Assembly (NCBI GenBank): GCA_045592125.1
Contig: JAZNUE010000054.1
Span: 16,568 to 80,567 of the forward strand
DNA from: HGM04593 sp045592125
GTDB lineage: Bacteria; Bacteroidota; Bacteroidia; Bacteroidales; Bacteroidaceae
Reading direction: 5' to 3'
Length of the DNA: 64,000 bases
Below, one piece after another: positions 1 through 8,513 of the stretch (position 1 is its first letter; every line of letters begins with the position of its first letter). The notes under the pieces were generated by a model. The model saw only the letters and a list, made by a program, of their open reading frames with translations, searched no databases and was not told the DNA's origin. The translations under genes were made by a program, and so were the position numbers.

Positions 1-1
1 G

Positions 2-754
2 CGTGGCGTGGAACTGCGCGAGACGGCTGCCATCATGCGCTACAGCGGCGGTGACGCCCGCAAGCTGCTGAACATCCTTGAGCTTGTTGTTGAGAGCGAA
101 CCTGAATCGCCTGTCGTGATAACTGATGAGAAGGTGAAGCGCTGCCTGCAGCAGAACCCGCTAGCCTATGACAAGGACGGCGAGATGCATTACGATATAA
201 TCTCGGCCTTTATAAAGTCAATCCGTGGCAGTGACCCCGACGCGGCCCTCTACTGGCTTGCACGCATGATTGAAGGCGGGGAAGACCCTGCATTCATTGC
301 AAGGCGTCTCATTATATCGGCCTCGGAGGATGTGGGGCTTGCCAATCCCAACGCCTTGCTGCTTGCGAACGCAGCGTTCGATGCCGTAACGAAGATTGGC
401 TGGCCCGAGGGGCGTATACCGCTTGCCGAGGCAACTGTGTACCTTGCAACATCGCCAAAGAGCAATTCGGCCTACATGGGAATAAACAACGCGCTTGCAA
501 CCGTGCGCGAGACAGGCAATCTTCCCGTCCCGCTGCATTTGAGGAACGCGCCTACAAGGCTTATGGCCGACCTGGGGTATTCCGACGGGTATAAGTATTC
601 CCATGACTTTCCAGGGCATTTCGTAAAGCAGCAGTTCCTGCCCGACGGCGGCGAGGGCTTCTCTTTCTGGATTCCTCAGGAGAACCCCGCCGAGGCAAAG
701 AGCAAGGCCTGGATGAGGCAGTGCTGGGGTGATGACAAGCCATTCTGCGAGTGA
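2..754 (+). CDS. rarA: RarA/MgsA AAA+ ATPase, C-terminal part (5' end outside window)
   Basis: The reading frame is open from the first bases of the window, so this is the 3' part of a longer gene. The roughly 250 residues match the lid and C-terminal oligomerisation region of the RarA (MgsA/WRNIP1) replication-associated recombination ATPases. Recognisable blocks are YSGGDARKLLNILE near the start, IKSIRGSDPDAALYWLARM, RRLIISASEDVGLANP, and LRNAPTRLMADLGYSDGYKY near the end. Family members are about 420 residues long; the Walker A and B motifs lie upstream of the window. RarA acts at stalled replication forks in the cytoplasm. The gene ends in TGA and a hairpin follows 23 bases later. The family call is firm; the start cannot be seen. 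Confidence 0.93.
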   Translation, partial: RGVELRETAAIMRYSGGDARKLLNILELVVESEPESPVVITDEKVKRCLQQNPLAYDKDGEMHYDIISAFIKSIRGSDPDAALYWLARMIEGGEDPAFIARRLIISASEDVGLANPNALLLANAAFDAVTKIGWPEGRIPLAEATVYLATSPKSNSAYMGINNALATVRETGNLPVPLHLRNAPTRLMADLGYSDGYKYSHDFPGHFVKQQFLPDGGEGFSFWIPQENPAEAKSKAWMRQCWGDDKPFCE

Positions 755-777
755 GTGCGACTGTCATAGTGACGTGA

Positions 778-803
778 GCACACTTTCGCTAGTGAAAGTG
801 TGC
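778..803. terminator. Hairpin between convergent rarA and argF'
   Basis: A 10-bp perfect stem (GCACACTTTC / GAAAGTGTGC) with a 6-base loop lies 23 bases after the rarA stop. No strong T-run follows. It sits between convergent genes, so it could serve either strand. Confidence 0.55.
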
Positions 804-849
804 AAATATCCCAATCGCTATTTATATAGAGATTCCGTTCTTCTGTCGC

Positions 850-978
850 AATGACAAAACAACGTTTTGTTATCGACAAGTTTTGCAGCAACAGGTCAAA
901 CGTAGCATAGCCGTATGTTATGCCGTTTGGGTTGCGAAGAGCAAAACGAGTCAATGACAGTGCAAATATAGAATGACA
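850..978 (+). repeat. Single copy of the dispersed structured hairpin element
   Basis: This stretch begins AATGACAAAACAACGTTTTG, continues through nested complementary arms (GTTTTGC/GCAAAAC, GCAAC/GTTGC, CAAACG/CGTTTG, GCATA/TATGC) and ends GAGTCAATGACAGTGCAAAT. It matches the three tandem units at 13549-13892 almost base for base. It lies in the gap between the convergent genes rarA and argF' and encodes no plausible protein. A GAGATT-type lead-in sits just upstream at about 829. Confidence 0.85.
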
Positions 979-1026
979 AATACGCGGTGTGGTCGCGGCG
1001 CCGTTCTTTCCTACAAGCAATTGACC

Positions 1027-1983
1027 TTATTCCAGTCCCTCAAGAATCCTTTTCAGCACCACAGTTGCCGATATCTCGCGGTTGGCGGCCTCGGGGATTA
1101 CAAGCGAGCGCGGACTCTCGATGACATCGTCTGTTACAATCATGTTGCGCCGCACTGGCAGGCAGTGCATAAAATATGCGTTGTCAGTGACGGCCATCTG
1201 GCGGTCGCTTACGGTCCATGAGCGGTCGGTGCTCAGTATCTTCCCGTAATTATCTCCTGTGTATGCTGCCCAGTTCTTTGCATAGATGAAGTCTGCGCCT
1301 TCAAAGGCTTTCATCTGGTCATATTCAACGCGGGCATTGCCCACGAATTCCGGGGAGAGTTCGTACCCCTTGGGGTGGGTAATAACGAACTCATAGCCTG
1401 CGGCGTTCATCCACTCGGCGAATGAATTGGGAACGGCCTGCGGCAGTGCCTTGGGATGGGGCGCCCATGTGAGCACGACCTTTGGACGCGCCTTGGCCTT
1501 GTGCTCCTCAATTGTAATAAGGTCGGCAAAGCTCTGTAGCGGGTGGCGTGTGGCTGCCTCCATTGAGAATACTGGGCGGCCCGAGTGCCTGATGAACTGG
1601 TTGAGGATAACCTCGTTGTAGTCGTCCTCCTTGCTCTCGAAACGGGCAAATGAACGCACGCCTATGACATCGCAATAGCTGCCCATGACCGGGATTGCCT
1701 CAAGTATATGCTCGGGCCTGTCGCCGTCCATAATTACCCCGCGCTCTGTCTCCAGTTTCCAGGCGCCCTGGTTGATGTCGAGCACAATGACGTTCATGCC
1801 CAGGTTAATGGCTGCCTTCTGCGTGCTGAGCCTTGTGCGCAGGCTGGAGTTGAAGAAGACCATCATGAGCGTCCTGTTCTTGCCGAGATGGGTGTACCTG
1901 AAACGGTCGGCCTTGATTTCAAGCGCCTCTTTTACGGCGGCCTCAAGGCTGCCTATGTCCTTTACTGAAATAAAATTCCTCAT
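1027..1983 (-). CDS. argF': N-succinyl-L-ornithine carbamoyltransferase (ArgF')
   Basis: This 318-residue protein belongs to the aspartate/ornithine carbamoyltransferase superfamily. Visible motifs are the carbamoyl-phosphate loop SSLRTR (46-51), HPLQ (147-150) and HCLPVRR (273-279). Bacteroides fragilis ArgF' uses N-succinylornithine, whereas the xanthomonad enzyme uses N-acetylornithine; the published specificity switch is residue 90 (Pro for succinyl, Glu for acetyl). Residue 90 here is Pro (DGDRPEH), so I infer the succinyl form. It catalyses the carbamoylation step of arginine synthesis in the cytoplasm. It lies 61 bases downstream of the TamB-like gene on the same strand. No other arginine genes are in the window. 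Confidence 0.93.
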   Translation of the reverse strand: MRNFISVKDIGSLEAAVKEALEIKADRFRYTHLGKNRTLMMVFFNSSLRTRLSTQKAAINLGMNVIVLDINQGAWKLETERGVIMDGDRPEHILEAIPVMGSYCDVIGVRSFARFESKEDDYNEVILNQFIRHSGRPVFSMEAATRHPLQSFADLITIEEHKAKARPKVVLTWAPHPKALPQAVPNSFAEWMNAAGYEFVITHPKGYELSPEFVGNARVEYDQMKAFEGADFIYAKNWAAYTGDNYGKILSTDRSWTVSDRQMAVTDNAYFMHCLPVRRNMIVTDDVIESPRSLVIPEAANREISATVVLKRILEGLE

Positions 1984-2044
1984 CTTAGAAACTGTTTGGA
2001 TTCCTGTAATATTAAGGCCAGAGGGCCGGGTTGCGTCCGATGTA

Positions 2045-5000
2045 CTATTCGTTATCTTCGTCCTTCTTCCACCATCTCCATCTGTTGAAGTCGAACTTGA
2101 AGAGAAGACCGGCCCCTTGTGTGGTGAGGTTTGTATTTGAGAAGTAGCGGTCGTTTGTCTTGCTGTAGGCCTTGAGGTTCACCGTGCCTTTCTTGTTAAG
2201 GAGGTACTGCAGCTCAAAGTCTCCAATGAAGTTGCTGTTGGCAATGGGGTTCTCGCGGTAACCGAAGTTCCCGTTTATGAGCAGCCGGTTGTTGAGCAGG
2301 CGTCCGCGGAGCATGCCCTCGACCTCCATGCGGTTCCAGCCTCTTTCGCTAGTGGAGAAATTGCCCGATATGTCCCAGTTGTCATTGTCAATTATGTGCC
2401 CGAGCATGTTGTTGAGCTGTCCCGACAAGGTGTTTGAGATTAGCGACTCAACGGCAGTGGATGACTGGATCTCCTCTCCTGTGCTGTTGTAGTCGAATGT
2501 GTAGAATTTGCCCACGCCTAGCAGGTATATGAACTGCATGGTCTTTTGCTCTTTGGTGTTTGCTATGCTGGCCAGCAGTTCCTTCTCCTCTTCGCTGCCT
2601 TCGGGCAGCTCAAGGTCAAAGCTCAGGTCGGGGCTTTCAAGTGTGCCGCCAATGTCCATTACGCAGTTCACCTTCACAGTCTTGTTCCTGGAAACTTCGG
2701 TTGAGAGGTCGCCAAGCGATGCCGATGCGACAAGGTATCTTGTCTTCAGGCCCAGTCCGGCCCTGAAGGGGTCGCCGTCGAATGTGAGAGTGCTTCCCTT
2801 GTCTATCTTGAACTCCTTGGGGAATATGTCCTGAATGGTGAACTTGTATGTTCCGCGGTCAAGTTCAAGGCCTCCTTTCATTGAGAAACCGTCCTTCTCG
2901 TCATACAGCGCGTTTATTGTGCCTTTGCCGTAGAAGTCGATGTAGTCATCGGTCTTGAGGTTTGTGTATACCTTCACGTGCAGCGATTCTGTCACATCGA
3001 GCATGAACTCAAGGTTAAGCTTGCTGGTTACAAAGTCATATGTGTTCCCAGGCGTGCTGGACAGGGTGCTTCTTTTCTGCTTGCTCTCCTTGCGGCTGTC
3101 CGTGAATGTGACAAAGCTGTTGTCGCCGGCACCGCTAGCAGTGCTGGAGTTGTATATGAAGAATGAGTTGGGCTCGCTGCGGAGATTTGCCTTCAGCAGG
3201 AGACCGCTGCCAGGGCTGTTTATGTTGGCAGTGCCTGTCGCGTACACCGTACCGTAGAAAGGAAGGTTCCCGAAATCGGGGGTGTCATAGACAAGCATGT
3301 TCCTTGCCGCTACGTCGAGGTTGCATGTCCAGCGGGAGAAGTTCTTGTGGGTTATGAGTCCCGAAAGTGTTCCGTTGTTGCCGTTGCGGTCCTTTACGGC
3401 AATATCGTCGAACAGGATAATGCCTGGCGAGAGGCGCACGGTGTCGCCGCTGATGTAGTATGTAGTGTTGTTGGCGTTTACCTTGAGGCTGCAGTCAAGC
3501 GCTGCTGCTCCTGCAAGGTCTACCTTGCTCCAGCGGCCCAGTACGTATACGGTTCCATTGCCCTTGCCCTGTACGTCACTTACAAATGCGTCAATCTTCT
3601 CCTCAAGGAACCCTACATTCAGGTCGTTGGCCTCTATCTTGAGTATTATGGTGTCTCTTGGCTGCGAGAGGTAGCCGGTAACTCTTGATGTGGCGCTCTT
3701 TCCGATGATATCGCAGTCGAGAGAGAGTGTCTTGTTGTAGTTCATCCACCCGATACCTATGTCGCCGTCGCCCATGTGCGCACCGTCGATGAGCAGGCTG
3801 TCGACGCTGAAACGGCCGTTTACATCAAGGCTGTGCAGCAGGCTTGTTAAGTGCGCCTTGCCGGTAGCCTTGCCACCGAAACTGAGTACGCGGAAATTAG
3901 TGAGGCCCATAATAGTGGAGACGTCAATGTCGTTCAGGATGACGTTCAGGCTGTCATCAATAAGCTTGCCGGCAGTGCCATAGATGTCAATGCTCTGGCT
4001 TTCGTTCGAGAGCCTGAGGTTCTCTACCGTGAACTTCTTGCTGTTGCCGGCAATGCTTCCAGGGGCAATGCTCCATTCCTGGCCATTAAGCGTTATGCTG
4101 CTTGGGACAACCTTGGCGTCAAAGCATATGTTCTCTTTAGCGTCGCGCTGGAGCGACACGCCTAGCCCTAAGGTGCCATTGTTGCCCTCGCTGGAGAGAG
4201 AGGCCCAGTCGGCAATGCTGTTTATTGAATCCTGCGCTATTGACGAGCTGAGATTTATTATCATGCCATCTTCAGCGTCTTTTGCCGATGGCATTATAAT
4301 GCTGGCGTCAATGTCCAGGCCGCTTGCGCTTGAAGTGCCTTTGAGGCTCATTGAGCGGAGGCGTGCCGACCCTATACTGATGTCGCTTATATCGGCATTC
4401 ATGCCGAACGAGCTGCTGCTGTCGTTGCAAGAGCCGCTTATTAGCGCCCTTTCATTTATGGTGGCAGGCAGCCTGAGCAGCCTTGTAAGCATGCTGCTTT
4501 CCTTTATGTCAACCCTGTAGAAAAAGTTGCTGTGCTCATTTCCTTTCTGCTGCACGTTGAGTGATGGCAGGTGCTGCCTGGGTATGCCCATAAGGCTGCT
4601 GTATATGCTTGAAAGGGTAAACTGCCCAATGATATCGGCGGTGAGTATGTCTGAATTTACGGTTATGCTCCTCTCCTTGCCGGTGTTGTCATCGTATATA
4701 TATATATTCTTCAACTGGCTTTTCCTGTTGCCTTCATCATGAACGAAATCGCGTACCTTTACGCTTGTCATGCTTTTTCTGCGGCCAAGTATTGTGTGCT
4801 CTCCCTCCATCCTGAAGGCAAAGCCGTTGTCTTTGTACTCCTTGCTCAGGTTAAGCCTGTGGGGCATGAATGTGTCAATGTCAAGCGCTAGCGTGTATCT
4901 GTCTCCACGCCTGCCTTTTGCCAATGAGAAGGCGGCGCTGCCTTCAATGCCTGGGTCACGCGCAATCAGGGTAGCGCTGGCGCCGTTGCTGCCTGCATTT

Positions 5001-6388
5001 CCTTTAATAGTAAAGGGCGAGTAGGTGTATCCCTTAAACTCTAGTGAGGCAATCTCTGCCTCAAAGGCGGCAAGGCGGGCCTTGTCATGGATGCTGCCCC
5101 TTGATACGGCCTTGATGTCGCACCTCTTGATGTCATTGTTGCCAAGCAGGCGGCCCAGGTCAATCCTCTTTCCTTTGGCATTCAGCCTGTAATTGCCAAT
5201 GCTGTCAATGCTTACGCTGGCAATGGCTGCCCCGCTGCTGCATGCTGCTGAAAGATTGCAGCCCAGCGTGTCTCTTGAGCATGTGATTTCGCCGCTAATG
5301 CTGGTGTCTCCCAGCTTATGGGCGAGCCCTGAAGGAATTGAGGGGAACAAGGCAGCAAGTGACAGCATTCCTTCCTCGGTGGTGTGCAGCCTCTCTGCAT
5401 GTGCCGTTATAATGCGCCTCTCGCTGTAGGGCGCTGCTATCCTTGCGTTGCCTTCGAACGAGAACGTGCCTGCCTGGGCTGTAATGCTGGCTGTCCCTTG
5501 CGCTATGCTGTCGCAAACGGCTGCGCTAATGCTGAATGTGATATCGGGCAGGGCGGGGATATCCTTGGGAAGGATGGGGCGTATGTCCTCAAACGAGAAA
5601 CGGCTGCTGTGTATGCTGCCGCCTATGCGCATTTGCTGCAGCCCGCCATAAAGGCTGTCTATCTGAATTGAACCGGACTCTATGCTGGTGCCAGGCAGCT
5701 CAACCAGGAGACCTGTAAGCCTGAGCCCGTTCTCTTGCGTGAATATCCTTGCCTTTGCCTTCCTGAGCTCAATGCCGCTCTTCTCTATGCCTTTTATTGA
5801 GCGCACATACAGGTTCAGGTTCTCCTTGTTGAAGTTCTTCAGTGATACGTTGCACGAGAAATTGCTTACCGCTATGTGAAAAGGGTCGAGCCTGCCTGCC
5901 GCTGGTTCCTGACTGTGCACGTCATACCTAAGGCTGCCGTCGTATATGAGCAGCTGGTTTATGCGCAGGCCGGTCTCTTTGCCGGTGCTGTCCTTTCTTA
6001 TGTTGTCAAGTATGAACTGGAAATTGAACGCTCCGTCGGGGGTGGGGCGCGCTACCCTTATGTCGGGCGCCTCAAATGCCAGGGTGTTTATGTGCACTGA
6101 ACCGTTGAGCAGCGCTGCGGGTTCCAGGCTTGCCATTGCCTTGCGTGCATAGACTAGCGTGTCGCTGTCCTGGTCAAGGATAAGGACCTCTTCGAGTGTC
6201 GCCTCGTTAAAGTTCTTTATCTCTATGCTCCTAATGCTGGCGGGAATGCCGGCCAGGTCCTTGATCTCGCTGGTGACAAATGAGGCAAGCCGGCGCTTTG
6301 TGGCGTCGGTCCTGAGCAGTATCGTGCCTGCAAGGAAGAGCGCGACGAGTACCGCAAAGACGATAGATATGTATTTTATTGCCTTTAT
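2045..6388 (-). CDS. TamB-like translocation/assembly protein (DUF490/AsmA-like), apparent ATA start
   Basis: A giant envelope protein. From the first ATG (6136) it has 1363 residues, but the frame stays open upstream with no ATG, GTG or TTG. The extra 84 codons encode a basic N-terminus, a hydrophobic anchor (IKYISIVFAVLVALFLAGTI) and the usual TamB-family continuation, so translation must begin further up. The best candidate is ATA at 6386-6388, just before KAIKY; a -7 box (TACATTTG, complement of 6420-6427) ends about 30 bases upstream. Long beta-rich repeats follow, and the last ~450 residues resemble the DUF490 (TamB) domain. Known TamB proteins are inner-membrane-anchored and span the periplasm, helping insert outer-membrane proteins or move lipids. 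No TamA homologue is adjacent. Family call firm; start uncertain. Confidence 0.85.
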   Translation of the reverse strand: MKAIKYISIVFAVLVALFLAGTILLRTDATKRRLASFVTSEIKDLAGIPASIRSIEIKNFNEATLEEVLILDQDSDTLVYARKAMASLEPAALLNGSVHINTLAFEAPDIRVARPTPDGAFNFQFILDNIRKDSTGKETGLRINQLLIYDGSLRYDVHSQEPAAGRLDPFHIAVSNFSCNVSLKNFNKENLNLYVRSIKGIEKSGIELRKAKARIFTQENGLRLTGLLVELPGTSIESGSIQIDSLYGGLQQMRIGGSIHSSRFSFEDIRPILPKDIPALPDITFSISAAVCDSIAQGTASITAQAGTFSFEGNARIAAPYSERRIITAHAERLHTTEEGMLSLAALFPSIPSGLAHKLGDTSISGEITCSRDTLGCNLSAACSSGAAIASVSIDSIGNYRLNAKGKRIDLGRLLGNNDIKRCDIKAVSRGSIHDKARLAAFEAEIASLEFKGYTYSPFTIKGNAGSNGASATLIARDPGIEGSAAFSLAKGRRGDRYTLALDIDTFMPHRLNLSKEYKDNGFAFRMEGEHTILGRRKSMTSVKVRDFVHDEGNRKSQLKNIYIYDDNTGKERSITVNSDILTADIIGQFTLSSIYSSLMGIPRQHLPSLNVQQKGNEHSNFFYRVDIKESSMLTRLLRLPATINERALISGSCNDSSSSFGMNADISDISIGSARLRSMSLKGTSSASGLDIDASIIMPSAKDAEDGMIINLSSSIAQDSINSIADWASLSSEGNNGTLGLGVSLQRDAKENICFDAKVVPSSITLNGQEWSIAPGSIAGNSKKFTVENLRLSNESQSIDIYGTAGKLIDDSLNVILNDIDVSTIMGLTNFRVLSFGGKATGKAHLTSLLHSLDVNGRFSVDSLLIDGAHMGDGDIGIGWMNYNKTLSLDCDIIGKSATSRVTGYLSQPRDTIILKIEANDLNVGFLEEKIDAFVSDVQGKGNGTVYVLGRWSKVDLAGAAALDCSLKVNANNTTYYISGDTVRLSPGIILFDDIAVKDRNGNNGTLSGLITHKNFSRWTCNLDVAARNMLVYDTPDFGNLPFYGTVYATGTANINSPGSGLLLKANLRSEPNSFFIYNSSTASGAGDNSFVTFTDSRKESKQKRSTLSSTPGNTYDFVTSKLNLEFMLDVTESLHVKVYTNLKTDDYIDFYGKGTINALYDEKDGFSMKGGLELDRGTYKFTIQDIFPKEFKIDKGSTLTFDGDPFRAGLGLKTRYLVASASLGDLSTEVSRNKTVKVNCVMDIGGTLESPDLSFDLELPEGSEEEKELLASIANTKEQKTMQFIYLLGVGKFYTFDYNSTGEEIQSSTAVESLISNTLSGQLNNMLGHIIDNDNWDISGNFSTSERGWNRMEVEGMLRGRLLNNRLLINGNFGYRENPIANSNFIGDFELQYLLNKKGTVNLKAYSKTNDRYFSNTNLTTQGAGLLFKFDFNRWRWWKKDEDNE

Positions 6389-6419
6389 AGTCCTGTGGTT
6401 TTCCGTTATATCTTTGCAA

Positions 6420-6427
6420 ATGTAGTA
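6420..6427 (-). promoter_or_regulatory. -7 box for the TamB-like gene
   Basis: The complement reads TACATTTG, a match to the Bacteroidetes primary-sigma -7 consensus TAnnTTTG. Transcription would begin near 6413, upstream of the ATA at 6388 and far upstream of the first ATG at 6136. This supports the extended N-terminus. Confidence 0.55.
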
Positions 6428-6489
6428 AAAATATATGATAAAATGGTGCTGGGGCGCACTTTTTGCTTTGTTTTTGCAGGCAAAATCCT

Positions 6490-6497
6490 TAACTTTG
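6490..6497 (+). promoter_or_regulatory. -7 box for the SLC13 permease
   Basis: TAACTTTG matches TAnnTTTG, with TTTG-like sequence about 20 bases upstream (tgctttgtttttg). The start site would be near 6504. A TTG start at 6502 would then fall at or before the 5' end of the mRNA, which favours ATG 6589. Confidence 0.6.
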
Positions 6498-6588
6498 CAT
6501 ATTGGGAGAATTTTTAGAATCTGTTAGGGCCGTATCGCTGGTGCAGGCCTTGTATGGCCCTCTGGTTCTTGCAGAAAATTATACAGCT

Positions 6589-8442
6589 ATGATAGAAACG
6601 ATTGCAGTACTATTGGTCTCGGTTTTTTTCTTTATAAGCGGAAAGGTGCGTTCCGATGTGGTGGCGCTCTGTGCGCTGGTGGCGCTGATGGTGATGGGGA
6701 TACTAGAACCGGCCGAGGCGCTTTCGGGTTTCTCGAATAATGTCATCATAATGATGATTGGCCTGTTCGTAGTGGGCGGGGCCATCTTCCAGACTGGGCT
6801 TGCGAAGATGATTAGCTCAAGGCTGATGAAACTTGCCGGCAACAGCGAGACAAGGCTCTTTGTGCTTGTCATGGTGGTGACGTCGTTCATGGGCGCTTTT
6901 GTGAGCAACACGGGTACTGTGGCCATAATGATTCCTATTGTAGTGAGCATGGCCATGAGCGTGAAGATGAATCCTAGCCGCCTGCTTATGCCTCTTGCTT
7001 TCGCGAGCAGCATGAGCGGTATGATGACTCTCATCGGTACGCCTCCTAACCTTGTTATAAACGAGACGCTCATAAACAACGGGTATGACGGGCTCGGTTT
7101 CTTTACATTCTTGCCAGTAGGCCTTATATGCGCTTTTGTGGGAACCTTGCTGCTCATGCCGTTGAGCAAGAAGTTCCTCTCCAAGCCCGGTGCCCTGAGC
7201 GGTGCCAGCGCAAGCAGCGGAAAGTCGCTCAAGGCTCTTGTAAAGGAATATGGCATAGCGAATAACCTGCACCGCCTGCAGGTGAGCTCCAGGTCGCTCC
7301 TTATTGGCAAGATGATTGGCGAGCTGGATGTGCGCAACAACTTCGGGATAAACATCATAGAGGTGCGGCATGTGGAGCGCGGCCAGCGCAGCCTGCTCTC
7401 AAAGAATGTCGTGCAGGAGGCTGCCGATTCCGACACTGTGCTGCGTGCCGATGACATGCTTTATGTGTCGGGCTCTGATGATAACGTGAATGCATTCGCC
7501 GGGCAGTATTGCCTTGAGCTGTTGAAGGACGAGGATACAGACGGCAAGAGCGGGCTTGATTTCTATGACATTGGCGTTGCCGAGATTGTGGTCATGTCCA
7601 CGTCATCGGTAGTGAACAAGACGATAAAGGAGATTGGGTTCAGGACAAAGTATAACCTGAGCGTCCTGGGAATATGCCGGAAGAACAAGTATATTCTCCA
7701 GGGGATTGCCGAGGAGACTATCCATGTGGGCGATGTGCTGCTGGTGCAGGGTTCGTGGGACCATATTGCCGCTCTTGAGAATGACACCAACGAGTGGATT
7801 GTAGTGGGCCGCCCGCTTGAAGAGGCCGCGAAGGTAACGCTTGACTACAAGGCGCCTGTGGCGGCAATAATCATGCTTGCCATGATTGCCGTGATGGTGT
7901 TCGACTTTATTCCCATTGAACCGGTAACCGCTGTTATGATTGCCGGCCTGCTGATGGTGCTTACAGGATGTTTCCGTAACGTCGAGGCTGCATACAAGAC
8001 CATAAACTGGGAGAGCATTGTGCTTATTGCGGCCATGATGCCGATGTCGGTGGCCTTGCAGAAGACTGGAGTGTCGGAATGGATATCGGGGTCGCTGGTA
8101 TCGGTCCTTGGCGGGCACAGCCCCATGCTGCTGATGGCCGGAATTTACTTCACTACGTCTTTCATGACAATGTTCATAAGCAATACTGCAACAGCCGTGC
8201 TTATGGCGCCTATTGCAATGAGCGCTGCGCAGCAGGTGGCCGTGAGTCCCGTGCCGTTCCTCTTTGCGGTAACGCTGGGCGCCAGCCTCTGCTTTGCCTC
8301 GCCGTTCTCTACACCGCCCAATGCGCTAGTGATGCCTGCGGGCCAGTACAGGTTCTCCGACTATGTGAAGGTGGGATTGCCTCTGCAGGTTATACTGGGC
8401 ATTGTAATGATACTTGTCCTTCCGTTGCTTTTCCCGTTCTAG
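6589..8442 (+). CDS. SLC13/DASS-family anion permease with RCK-C (TrkA-C) domains
   Basis: A polytopic membrane protein of 617 residues from the chosen ATG; the frame could start at TTG 6502, but the promoter position argues against that. It has two homologous transmembrane halves, each with the DASS-type signatures: SNTGTVAIMIP and IGTPPNLVINE in the first, SNTATAVLMAP and FSTPPNALVMP in the second. Between them, about residues 220-405, lie two cytosolic TrkA-C-like regulatory domains. Relatives import di- and tricarboxylates, sulfate or other divalent anions with Na+; the substrate cannot be read from sequence. It is divergent from the TamB-like gene, and the sigma-54-type regulator starts 71 bases downstream. 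Confidence 0.9.
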   Translation: MIETIAVLLVSVFFFISGKVRSDVVALCALVALMVMGILEPAEALSGFSNNVIIMMIGLFVVGGAIFQTGLAKMISSRLMKLAGNSETRLFVLVMVVTSFMGAFVSNTGTVAIMIPIVVSMAMSVKMNPSRLLMPLAFASSMSGMMTLIGTPPNLVINETLINNGYDGLGFFTFLPVGLICAFVGTLLLMPLSKKFLSKPGALSGASASSGKSLKALVKEYGIANNLHRLQVSSRSLLIGKMIGELDVRNNFGINIIEVRHVERGQRSLLSKNVVQEAADSDTVLRADDMLYVSGSDDNVNAFAGQYCLELLKDEDTDGKSGLDFYDIGVAEIVVMSTSSVVNKTIKEIGFRTKYNLSVLGICRKNKYILQGIAEETIHVGDVLLVQGSWDHIAALENDTNEWIVVGRPLEEAAKVTLDYKAPVAAIIMLAMIAVMVFDFIPIEPVTAVMIAGLLMVLTGCFRNVEAAYKTINWESIVLIAAMMPMSVALQKTGVSEWISGSLVSVLGGHSPMLLMAGIYFTTSFMTMFISNTATAVLMAPIAMSAAQQVAVSPVPFLFAVTLGASLCFASPFSTPPNALVMPAGQYRFSDYVKVGLPLQVILGIVMILVLPLLFPF

Positions 8443-8486
8443 GAATAATTTCCTGCCAAAATTGCCGATATTTGTTGGAAAATAGG

Positions 8487-8494
8487 TACTTTTG
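8487..8494 (+). promoter_or_regulatory. -7 box for the regulator-lptE-secG operon
   Basis: TACTTTTG fits TAnnTTTG, 20 bases before the ATG at 8514. No clear -33 TTTG at the usual spacing is visible. Confidence 0.5.
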
Positions 8495-8513
8495 TCACAA
8501 ATAACGTAAGAAG

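Noticed and set aside
755..1026. Small protein-coding gene between rarA and argF'
   Set aside because: The interval is filled by a hairpin and the structured repeat; the short frames there are repeat-derived.
6579..7457. 292-residue minus-strand frame
   Set aside because: It is the complement of the SLC13 permease; the real gene has the family signatures.
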